Positions 8,063-15,390 of a stretch of 64,000 nt of DNA are shown here, one piece after another. How positions within the stretch are numbered: position 1 is the first letter of the stretch; each line of letters starts with the position of its first letter. The translations under genes and the position numbers were made by a program. Where the stretch lies: positions 146,632-210,631 of the forward strand of contig CAZPHQ010000003.1 in assembly GCA_964586675.1 (NCBI GenBank), written 5' to 3'. The DNA is from JADLGH01 sp964586675 (GTDB lineage: Bacteria; Desulfobacterota_D; UBA1144; Nemesobacterales; UBA2774). The notes under the pieces are model-generated. The model saw only the letters and a program-made list of their open reading frames with translations, ran no database searches and had not been told where the DNA came from.

Positions 8063-9298
8063 TTAGTTATAAACTTCCATGAGGCTCCTCAGTACCGGGG
8101 CCGACTTCGATCTTCTTATCCTGTCGAGGGCTTTCTTTTCGATCTGTCTTATTCTTTCCCTCGTTAGACGGAACTTCCTTCCGATCTCGTCCAGCGTGTA
8201 GGGAGACTCGTACCCTATCCCGAACCTCATCTTCACCACCTCTCGTTCCCTCATCGGCAGTATAAGAAGCGCGTCGTTTATGTTCCCCGGGATGGATATT
8301 TCCGCTATGAGTGAATCGACCTTGAGGGCGCCGGAATCTTCTATATAATCCATGAACGTCGCCTTCTCTCCGTTCCATATGGGCGTATCGAGCCTGACAA
8401 CCTTGTTCACCCCGGATTCGAGGATTCGCCTCACGTTCTCGACGCTCATCTCGGCCTTCTCTGCAATCTCCTCGGCAATCGGCTCCCTTTCGTTCTCGCG
8501 CGTGAGCTCTCTTTTCACGTGCTTGACCTTCCCGGCCTTTTCGAGAAGGTAAGCCGGCATCTTGACGGTGCGCGTCTGGTTGAAGATGCCTCTCGTCATC
8601 GCCTGATTGATCCACCAGCAGGCGTAGGTCGAAAATCTGTATCCCTTTCTGTGGTCGAACCTCTCGACGGCCTTTATGAGGCCGAGGTTCCCTTCCTGGA
8701 TGAGGTCGAGAAAAGGGACGCCCCTTCCGGCAAACCTCTTCGCCATGCTGGCGACGAGCCTGAGGTTGGCCTTTATAAACCTGTTCCTGAGCTCGAAGCC
8801 CTTTTTCTGATAGGCCTTGTGAAGCCCCGCGAACGCGCTCAGCCGGCAGCAGGTTTCGAGATGCTTTACCCTTTCCGCCGGCGTCATGGCTGAAACGTCC
8901 CGGCCGTAAAACTCGCTTATGGCCGAGGCGAGCTTTTCGGGCTCCTGGCCGAGCCTCTTACCGAGAAGCTTTTCTATCTTTCTCTTTATGCTCGCGGCCC
9001 TGTCCTCGCAGCATTTTATCTTGGCCGCGACATGCGCCTCTTCGTTCGGCGCGAGGAGGGTCTCCGTGCTGACTTCCTTAAAATACGCATTTACAAGCCG
9101 GAGGTCCTGGTTTACTTCTTCTTTAGTTGGTTTAATGCTGCTTACATTTTCCTCTTCCTCGGCGGTTTCCTCGGCTTCTTCTTCGAAATAGTCGTCCATC
9201 TCGTCGAATTCATCACCGCCGAAGTCGTCCACCATGGTCTCGGCCTGGCCGTAACTGTAATCATCGAATATGTTCGCAAATTCAGGCTTTTTCAGCAT
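8063..9298 (-). CDS. RNA polymerase sigma-70 family factor (RpoD-like)
   Basis: This 411-residue sigma-70 factor has an acidic N-terminus (residues 25-50), region 1.2 (DLRLVNAYFKEV), region 2 with RLVASMAKRFAGRG, PFLDLIQEGNLGLIKAVERF and FSTYACWWINQAMTRGI, and region 4 with TLDEIGRKFRLTRERIRQIE. Region 2.4 differs from the textbook housekeeping form: primary factors usually read ATWWIRQAITRAI, here ACWWINQAMTRGI. It may therefore be a group 2 factor, or the primary factor of a divergent lineage. The ATG at 9298 follows GAAGGAGA. A seven-residue longer form from 9319 is less likely. Confidence 0.93.
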   Translation of the reverse strand: MLKKPEFANIFDDYSYGQAETMVDDFGGDEFDEMDDYFEEEAEETAEEEENVSSIKPTKEEVNQDLRLVNAYFKEVSTETLLAPNEEAHVAAKIKCCEDRAASIKRKIEKLLGKRLGQEPEKLASAISEFYGRDVSAMTPAERVKHLETCCRLSAFAGLHKAYQKKGFELRNRFIKANLRLVASMAKRFAGRGVPFLDLIQEGNLGLIKAVERFDHRKGYRFSTYACWWINQAMTRGIFNQTRTVKMPAYLLEKAGKVKHVKRELTRENEREPIAEEIAEKAEMSVENVRRILESGVNKVVRLDTPIWNGEKATFMDYIEDSGALKVDSLIAEISIPGNINDALLILPMREREVVKMRFGIGYESPYTLDEIGRKFRLTRERIRQIEKKALDRIRRSKSAPVLRSLMEVYN

Positions 9299-9634
9299 TG
9301 CTGGTCTCCTTCGGGTCATCTGGTCCTGGATAAGGGATTCTCACACCCGTTCCAACCATATACCTATTAAACCAGTACGATCACGAAATGGTTTCAGATT
9401 CATTCGAACTGTTTGAAAGTGCACTAATCACCGGAAATGATTATCTTTTTAGGCGTCTCCCAAGGGCAGGCGCCGCCCTTTTCAGATTTAACGGATAGAG
9501 CCTGCTCTCAGGTTTATACGTTCCGGCGGCAAAAACCATTCGGATAATAGTTGAGAGCTTTAAAATTCCGTTTTAGATTGTGAAAACCTGCGAGGGGGAA
9601 TATTCAATACTATCCCGGGAGGCCCGGGTCTTCG
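9299..9634. other. intergenic region between a hypothetical gene and the sigma factor gene
   Basis: This region holds the upstream sequence of the sigma factor gene. It contains a small hairpin, AAGGGC with GCCCTT at 9462-9480, and a CCCGGG-AGG-CCCGGG inverted repeat at 9614-9628. The latter lies just after the stop of the minus-strand hypothetical gene and may terminate it, although no T-run follows. I see no gene and no consensus promoter I would defend. Confidence 0.4.
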
Positions 9635-10390
9635 TCACTGGAGCGTGGAGTCGTCCGCCGCGTCGACGGAAGCCGTGTTTCGTATGTCGTCCCACTTCTG
9701 CAGAAATGCCTTCAGGGACGCCGCGGCCTCGTCGAATTTTCCATCCCCGAGCTGCCCGATGGTCGCCCACACCTCTTCGACGGAGTGCTCCCTTTCGAGG
9801 GAGTATGGGTTTATCATGGCGCAAATCTCGCCGTAGTTAAGCACTATGAATCCCGACGGGTCGTATCCCGAAAGCCAGCCCTGCAGGTCGCGAAGACTCA
9901 TCAGAAATGTCTCCATGTCGAAGCCGAAATCCCTTCCGACACCGCCGCCCCTTTCGACGGATTCGGCTATTACGCGCGACGCATCGCCCAGGCGCTCGAT
10001 GGCCACGCCTATACGCGTATCGTAATAAAGCGCGTTGAATCCCCAGTGCGTGTATAGAGTTTCCCTGTCGGCGGGGCTGAATAGCATGAACCATTCGAGC
10101 GGGATGAAATTCTCCGAGAAGAATAAATTCGATTGCGAGCGGAAGGGGGCGATGTAGTATTTGCCGTCGTCGCCTTTCGTGAAGAAACAATGCTCGACCT
10201 CGTTTTTGTCTATGCCGAGGTGAGAGGCTATAGCCTGAACGAAGGATTCGTATTCGTTTCCGAACCAGACGCCGAAGGGCGACGTCGGGCCGCCCCAGTA
10301 TTTTTCGTAAAACTCGGCGTACTCCTTCCAGTAATAAGCCTTGTCCGTCATTTCGACGGGTTCGTAGACGACGAGAGTGCTCTTGGCCAT
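9635..10390 (-). CDS. hypothetical protein
   Basis: I do not recognise this family. The 251-residue product is soluble, acidic and rich in aromatic residues, especially Trp, Tyr and Phe in the first 130 positions (KAYYWKEYAEFYEKYW, FIPLEWFMLFSP). It has no signal peptide or membrane helix. Codon use resembles that of neighbouring genes, so it is likely a real gene. It is a single gene between the sigma factor and a MerR-like regulator. A CCCGGG inverted repeat at 9614-9628 may end its transcript. Confidence 0.7.
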   Translation of the reverse strand: MAKSTLVVYEPVEMTDKAYYWKEYAEFYEKYWGGPTSPFGVWFGNEYESFVQAIASHLGIDKNEVEHCFFTKGDDGKYYIAPFRSQSNLFFSENFIPLEWFMLFSPADRETLYTHWGFNALYYDTRIGVAIERLGDASRVIAESVERGGGVGRDFGFDMETFLMSLRDLQGWLSGYDPSGFIVLNYGEICAMINPYSLEREHSVEEVWATIGQLGDGKFDEAAASLKAFLQKWDDIRNTASVDAADDSTLQ

Positions 10391-10551
10391 ATGAAATTAA
10401 TAAACCATCCGCCGTTCAAAATCAATCCGGCTTCCACAGTGTATAAGCCGCCGGAAACATGGCGCGGGGTAGCGGTCACGGGACTGAGAAAGAGCCCGAA
10501 TGACGCTGTCCGGAACGCCGCATTCCCCTAGAAATACGGGAGAATTACGGA

Positions 10552-10580
10552 TTGACAAAGGCCCTTCAACCTGCGAATAT
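10552..10580 (+). promoter_or_regulatory. near-consensus sigma-70 promoter at the start of the MerR-like gene
   Basis: TTGACA at 10552-10557 and GAATAT at 10575-10580 are separated by exactly 17 bases. The predicted transcription start is 10587-10588, that is, at the ATG of the gene itself. If real, the messenger is leaderless. Confidence 0.6.
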
Positions 10581-10587
10581 CATTGTC

Positions 10588-11304
10588 ATGGCAGATGTAT
10601 CGATAGACGAAATCATCAAGGAAGCAAAAAAAAGAAAGATAGACCTCGGAAGCGACCCGGAAAAAACGATCAAGATATGCGCCAGGCTCGGGCTCATACC
10701 CAAACCCCGGAGAAAGAGAGTAACCTCCGGCCGATCGTCAAAAACGATTTTACTGTTCCCTGAAAAAACCATCGAGAAGCTCGCCCACATAAAGGCGCTC
10801 AAATCGGAGGGGCTCAGCCCCGAGGAAATAAGAGACAGCTTCGCTCTGGAATACGTTCAGGGAGCGCTGAAAGACCTTCTCAACAACGCCGACGACGACA
10901 AGGTCAAAGAGCTTGCGAACATCATCAGCAAGGAAAAGGAGCTCGAATCGATAGTCGAAGCCCCGCTAGTCTATCTCATCGAAGGCATGTCGCCCGACGA
11001 GGCGAAGAAGCTCCTGACGCTCTTCTGCGGAGTGGGTTTTTACGCCCTCATCGAGGCCCAGAAGCTCCTCGAAGAATTCAAATTCAACGACGCGAGGCGG
11101 GCGCTCTTCAGGGCTATATTCTATAATTCGATCGCCGTTCTCCGGCTCGCGCGGACTACGGGCGATACGAAGCTCGAAGCCACTGCTTTCGAGTTCTACG
11201 AAAAGACCGTGATCGAGCCCATCGGAAAAGCGAGCGAGCGCGTCAGAAAGGAATTTATAAACTCGTTCGAGAAATACCTTAAAGACAAGGGCCTCACGAA
11301 CTGA
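10588..11304 (+). CDS. MerR-like winged-helix protein
   Basis: The 238-residue product starts with a region (about residues 20-90) that resembles the winged helix of MerR regulators: ICARLGLIPKPRR, then PEKTIEKLAHIKALKSEGLSPEEIR. The remaining 150 residues are helical and charged and fit no effector domain I know. I chose the ATG at 10588, which a consensus promoter would make the first codon of the transcript. A rival is the TTG at 10552, preceded by GGGAGA at eight bases, which would add 12 residues and erase the promoter reading. It is convergent with the acyl carrier protein gene. Confidence 0.75.
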   Translation: MADVSIDEIIKEAKKRKIDLGSDPEKTIKICARLGLIPKPRRKRVTSGRSSKTILLFPEKTIEKLAHIKALKSEGLSPEEIRDSFALEYVQGALKDLLNNADDDKVKELANIISKEKELESIVEAPLVYLIEGMSPDEAKKLLTLFCGVGFYALIEAQKLLEEFKFNDARRALFRAIFYNSIAVLRLARTTGDTKLEATAFEFYEKTVIEPIGKASERVRKEFINSFEKYLKDKGLTN

Positions 11305-11320
11305 TACATATCTGAAAGAT

Positions 11321-11584
11321 TTATGCGGAAGCGGCGCCGAGTTTGAACTTTATATGCCGCGCCATGTTCCCTACCGACTCGAAAAACAGCGGCGTGATTT
11401 CTTCCTCGTCGAGCCTCATGCGAAACTCCTGCTCGAGCGCGACGAGAAGCTCTAGGCGCGCCACCGAATCGATCCCCACGCCCAGCTCCACGAGCGGAAA
11501 CTCGTCGTCGATATTTTCCGTTATTACGCCTGATGGCAGGCTCGCTCCGAGCACTTTTCTTACCCTTCCCGCGACGTCGTCCAT
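11321..11584 (-). CDS. acyl carrier protein
   Basis: This 87-residue phosphopantetheine carrier has the attachment Ser40 in GVGIDSVARLELLVALE. Acyl or aminoacyl groups would be held there as thioesters. It differs from the fatty-acid synthase AcpP (usually DSLDTVEL), so it is probably a specialised carrier. It follows the adenylate-forming ligase by 15 bases on the same strand, which suggests the ligase loads it. Confidence 0.9.
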   Translation of the reverse strand: MDDVAGRVRKVLGASLPSGVITENIDDEFPLVELGVGIDSVARLELLVALEQEFRMRLDEEEITPLFFESVGNMARHIKFKLGAASA

Positions 11585-11599
11585 TTCTTCACCTGAAAC

Positions 11600-13081
11600 C
11601 TACTTTAACCGCTCCTTAAGAACCTTGCCCGCAGGGCTCCGGGGAAGCTCTTTTCTGAACTCTATGGAAAGAGGGATCTTGTAGTCGGCCAGCTTTCCCC
11701 TGCAGTGCTCGACGACCTCGCCAGCCGAGACGGGCCTTTCGGAAACGAGTACGGCTTTGACGTGCTCCTTCCCGCTCTTGTCCTCGACCCCTAGGACTGC
11801 CGCTTCGGCGATCCCCGGCATGGCGAGGAGAACGTTCTCGACCTCTGCCGGGTCGACTTTATATCCTCCGGCATTGATGAAGAATTTCCTTCGGCCGGTT
11901 ATGTAAATATATCCCTCGGCGTCTATACTCCCGAGGTCCCCGGTGAAATAGTACCCGTTCCTGAATACCTTTTCCGTCTCATCCGGGAGGCCGTCGTACC
12001 CCCGCGCCATCGAGGGACTCCTGACGGCCAGCTCCCCTTCCGCGCCGGTTTTGAGCTCTTCGCCGCCCTCGCCGAAGACCTTCACCGTCACCTGGCTCAC
12101 GGGCCTTCCGACTGAAGCCGGCCGTCTTTCGATATCTTCGGCAAGGTTAATGGAAATGACCCCGGTTTCCGTAGAGCCGTACAGCTGCCGGGGATATATC
12201 GAAAATCTCTCGTGAAATTTTCTGAAGCTTTCTTCCCTCAGCGGAGCACCGGCCGAAATTACGAGCCTGAGCCGAGAGAGGTCTTTCTCTTCCGGAGTGA
12301 ATGTGCCGGTCAGCGCATCGAGCATGACGGGTACGGCCGGGAATATGGTGACTGCTTCCTTCTCCAGGACGTCGAGCACCCTTTTCCTGTTAAACTGCTC
12401 CAGCATTATCGAGGCCGCTCCGCCGCGGACGGAGCTTATGAAATTCCCGAAGGCGTAGGTGTGCGAAAGGGGCACAACGAAGAGCACCTTATCTCTATCT
12501 GTAAACCCGGCGGTATGGGAATGGTTTTGTGCTAGAGCGACTAGATTGTAATGCGTCCGGGCGACCCGCTTCGGCTTCCCCGTCGAGCCCGTCGAGTAGA
12601 GAAATATCGCGTCGTCCCCGGCCTCGACTTCGGCCGGCTCGGAATTTACGGTTTGGCCTTCAAGGTAAACCCAGTCCGCCGCCTCACCTCTTATTACAGC
12701 GACGACGGCGCCCGAACCCGAGGCGGCACTTTCCGCAGTCTCTTTTAAGACGGCGTCGGTCAGAAGAACCTTCGCGCCGGAATCCGTCACGTAAAATCTT
12801 ATCTCGTCCTCTTTGCAGAGATTGTTCACAGGCACCGATACGGCGCCCAGCGACGCCGAAGCGAAAAATGCGGCGGCGAACTCCATGGAATTGGGAAGGA
12901 GAATTGCGACCTTGTCCCCCCTTCCGACGCCTCGGGCGGCGAGGAGCGAGGCGAGTGAATTCACGGCTTCGCCAAACTCGCCGTATGTCAGATATCTATC
13001 CTCGTCTATAATCGCAGGCCGACTCCCGAACCTCTCGACGCTTTCCTGAAACAGCTCGTTCATGGTCTGCATATTCCGCAT
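11600..13081 (-). CDS. adenylate-forming acyl ligase (AMP-binding family)
   Basis: This roughly 490-residue enzyme activates a carboxylate with ATP as an acyl-adenylate. The P-loop-like motif is YSTGSTGKPK at residues 162-171. YGSTETG, YFTGDLGSID and GRRKFFINAGGYKVDPAEVE follow, and the C-terminal catalytic Lys486 sits in RSPAGKVLKE. The closest types are acyl-CoA or benzoate-CoA ligases and acyl-ACP ligases. The acyl carrier protein next door makes the carrier a likely acceptor. The gene begins four bases after argC ends. The first Met could be residue 1, 4 or 7. The substrate cannot be read from sequence. Confidence 0.88.
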   Translation of the reverse strand: MRNMQTMNELFQESVERFGSRPAIIDEDRYLTYGEFGEAVNSLASLLAARGVGRGDKVAILLPNSMEFAAAFFASASLGAVSVPVNNLCKEDEIRFYVTDSGAKVLLTDAVLKETAESAASGSGAVVAVIRGEAADWVYLEGQTVNSEPAEVEAGDDAIFLYSTGSTGKPKRVARTHYNLVALAQNHSHTAGFTDRDKVLFVVPLSHTYAFGNFISSVRGGAASIMLEQFNRKRVLDVLEKEAVTIFPAVPVMLDALTGTFTPEEKDLSRLRLVISAGAPLREESFRKFHERFSIYPRQLYGSTETGVISINLAEDIERRPASVGRPVSQVTVKVFGEGGEELKTGAEGELAVRSPSMARGYDGLPDETEKVFRNGYYFTGDLGSIDAEGYIYITGRRKFFINAGGYKVDPAEVENVLLAMPGIAEAAVLGVEDKSGKEHVKAVLVSERPVSAGEVVEHCRGKLADYKIPLSIEFRKELPRSPAGKVLKERLK

Positions 13082-13085
13082 CCTC

Positions 13086-14126
13086 TTACGGGAACATCCC
13101 CCGAAACCCGAGGGCCTCCGTCTCGGGGAATCCGAGCATGAGATTCATATTCTGCACCGCCTGGCCGGACGCCCCCTTTACGAGATTGTCGAGGGACACC
13201 ACTGTTGTTACGACGCCCCTTTTTACCGTGACGCCTACGCCGCATAAATTCGTATATTTCATATCCTTGATGTCGGGGAGCCTTCCCTCCGGGTATACGC
13301 GGACGAAGGGCTCGTTCGCATAAAATTCCCTGAAAGCATCGAGCACCCGACCCGTATCCGTTTCGGACTTCAGCCTTCCGTATATAGTCGTCAGTATGCC
13401 GCGGATGACGGGGATATTGTGCGGGGCGAATGTTATGCCGACCTTTTTCCCGGCGGCGAAAGAGAGCACCTCCTCCATCTCCGGGCCCTGGTGCGAGGCG
13501 GCCCCGGGATTCAGGCGCGCGTTTTCGTTCGATTCGGGAAAGTGGTGCTCCAGCGAGGGCGCTCTGCCCGCACCGGATTCGCCGGATTTCGCGTCCGCTA
13601 TTATCGAGCTTTCGTCTATGAGTCCCTCCCGGAGAAGAGGCAGGAGCCCGAGTATAACGCCCGTCGCATAACAGCCGGGATTCGCCACCAGGCGAGCGCT
13701 TCTGATATTGTCTCTCGATATTTCAGGTATGCCGTAAACCGCTTCGTCTATATATTGGGGGAGCCTGTGCTTCGCGCTGTAAAGGCTTTCGTAAAGGCCG
13801 GCGTTTTTGAATCTGAAGTCGGCACTGAAATCTATTACACGGACCCCTTCATCGAGGAGCCGGCCAGTGAAATGCATGGCCGTCCCGTGCGGGAGGCAGG
13901 AGAAGACGAGCTCTGCCTCGGGCAGGCTTTTCAACGCCGAGACGCTCCGGCATTCGAGCCCGCAAAACCCATTGAGCCCGGGAAAGACGTCGCTGATATT
14001 CTGCCCCGCGAACTTTTCGGATGTCAGCCACCTGACCGAAACCCCGGTATGGCGGAGGAGTATCCGGAGGAGCTCCGAGCCCGTGTAACCCGTCGCGCCA
14101 AGAATGCCAACGTTTTTTACAGCCAC
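13086..14126 (-). CDS. argC: N-acetyl-gamma-glutamyl-phosphate reductase
   Basis: ArgC catalyses the NADPH-dependent third step of arginine synthesis from glutamate. The 346-residue length is typical. It has the N-terminal nucleotide motif GILGATGYTGSELLRIL and the active-site Cys152 in ANPGCYATG. It is the first gene of a minus-strand group with the ligase and acyl carrier protein. No other arginine gene is present in the window. Confidence 0.96.
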   Translation of the reverse strand: MAVKNVGILGATGYTGSELLRILLRHTGVSVRWLTSEKFAGQNISDVFPGLNGFCGLECRSVSALKSLPEAELVFSCLPHGTAMHFTGRLLDEGVRVIDFSADFRFKNAGLYESLYSAKHRLPQYIDEAVYGIPEISRDNIRSARLVANPGCYATGVILGLLPLLREGLIDESSIIADAKSGESGAGRAPSLEHHFPESNENARLNPGAASHQGPEMEEVLSFAAGKKVGITFAPHNIPVIRGILTTIYGRLKSETDTGRVLDAFREFYANEPFVRVYPEGRLPDIKDMKYTNLCGVGVTVKRGVVTTVVSLDNLVKGASGQAVQNMNLMLGFPETEALGFRGMFP

Positions 14127-14456
14127 CTGTCACCTCTTATACCGAATGTTCTTTCTCGAACGGCTGTCCGGTAGCCGTCCACCCGGTCTGCATAATACTA
14201 TAGTAAATAAACACATTCCGAAAAATCAAACCCGGCCAGGCCGAAGATCACGGCCGCCGAGGGACGCAGGGGCAGGTCGCCCGCCCTGAGGCGAACGGGC
14301 TTTAAAGTAGTCGATCGGCAGGCTGGACTGTCAGTATTTTTTCGACATGACACAAGAACCCCTATATAAAAATCGGGCGTTTCCGGTTAATATTGAAATA
14401 ACATTTACTCTGTATAGAAGATCGCTACACCCATTAAATATATGGAGGATTGGACC
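14127..14456. other. intergenic region between argC and the lipoprotein gene
   Basis: This divergent 330-base spacer has a GC-rich central part (about 14235-14335) with several short self-complementary runs. An AT-rich part just before the lipoprotein gene carries the ribosome site GGAGGA at 14444-14449. I found no promoter close to consensus and no coding frame with a plausible start. Confidence 0.4.
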
Positions 14457-15323
14457 ATGGTGAAATTTCTGAATAGACATTCATTCCTGTTATTTCTGCT
14501 TTTAATTACATCGTTTATATCTTACGGTTTCTGGGGCTGCGACAGCGGAGGCGGAGGCGGCGGCAACAACAAGACCAGGATCAACGGCACTGTGCTACAG
14601 GTCATAGACGGCCCCGTATCCGACATAAGGGTGAGCATATTCGAGAACAACAGGAGGAAGCAATCCACCCGGACGAACCAGTTCGGGGAATTCAACCTCA
14701 GGTTCACACCAGACTTCAACACTGTGAGGATTGAATTCGAAGGGCCGGATTATACGCTCTCGAGAATCATTTCCGTCACGAGGGACAGCGACGTCGAGCT
14801 CGACGTCATTCTGCAGATATCCCCCGGCGCGATATTCGTCGAGAACTGGGTTGTATTCCAGAACCGCATACGCGCCAGCGGCTTTGACGAGATAATCTTC
14901 GATTCCCTCGAAGCCGACTTCAACATAGACGGGAACGGAAACGACTGCATAAGCGCAAAGGGCGACTCCAGGATCGAGATCGCCGCACGTAACATTTCGC
15001 TCATCGACTGCAAGGAAGGCATTCGCGCCGAGAACTTCGGCTTCGTCCTTCTCGAAGCTGACGAGGACATCAGCGTAAGCGCGAATCGGGACGGCATCAG
15101 GACGAACAACAACACTTTCGTAAGGCTGGCCCGGACGGTGACTCCGGTAGACAACAACATATTCGTGACTTCGCTCAGGGAAAACGGCATCAGGGCTTCG
15201 GGTTCTTCGGCCGTGGAGATAGACCCGCAGAACGAGTGCACGATAAGCGGCGCGAAATTGGCTGTCGATCAGAGCGGAACGTCTAACGTAAACCCGAGCA
15301 CCTGCACGCTCATAGACGGATAG
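14457..15323 (+). CDS. lipoprotein with carboxypeptidase-like and beta-helix regions
   Basis: The 288-residue product has an N-terminal hydrophobic segment ending in FWGC, followed by Asp, Ser and a run of Gly. This fits a lipoprotein with a non-canonical lipobox. Residues about 40-120 resemble the carboxypeptidase regulatory-like beta-sandwich (NGTVLQVIDGPVSDIRVSI and TNQFGEFNLRF). Residues about 125-285 have the short repeating strands of a right-handed parallel beta-helix, often seen in surface or polysaccharide-binding proteins. The ATG at 14457 lies seven bases after GGAGGA. Its function is unknown. It is convergent with polA. Confidence 0.75.
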   Translation: MVKFLNRHSFLLFLLLITSFISYGFWGCDSGGGGGGNNKTRINGTVLQVIDGPVSDIRVSIFENNRRKQSTRTNQFGEFNLRFTPDFNTVRIEFEGPDYTLSRIISVTRDSDVELDVILQISPGAIFVENWVVFQNRIRASGFDEIIFDSLEADFNIDGNGNDCISAKGDSRIEIAARNISLIDCKEGIRAENFGFVLLEADEDISVSANRDGIRTNNNTFVRLARTVTPVDNNIFVTSLRENGIRASGSSAVEIDPQNECTISGAKLAVDQSGTSNVNPSTCTLIDG

Positions 15324-15347
15324 AAGATTTATTCACACGAGAACACG

Positions 15348-15390
15348 AACCGGCAAGAGCTAGTGCGCTTCGGCCCAGTTCTTGCCGGTT
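15348..15390. repeat. 11-bp inverted repeat at the lipoprotein/polA junction
   Basis: AACCGGCAAGA at 15348-15358 and TCTTGCCGGTT at 15380-15390 are perfect complements around a 21-base loop. The right arm lies in the last codons of polA. It could fold in transcripts of either convergent gene, but no T-run follows on either strand, so I do not call it a rho-independent terminator. Confidence 0.6.

Noticed and set aside
9635..10390. TorD-type molybdoenzyme chaperone
   Set aside because: The protein is helical and of similar size, but I see none of the TorD motifs and no oxidoreductase gene nearby.
14235..14340. GC-rich block with GGGACGCAGGGG resembling part of a c-di-GMP (GEMM) riboswitch
   Set aside because: The conserved GCAAACC, GAAA tetraloop region and CGGTAGGTAGCGGGG parts are absent or unrecognisable, and the GACGCAAAGCC core is not matched.
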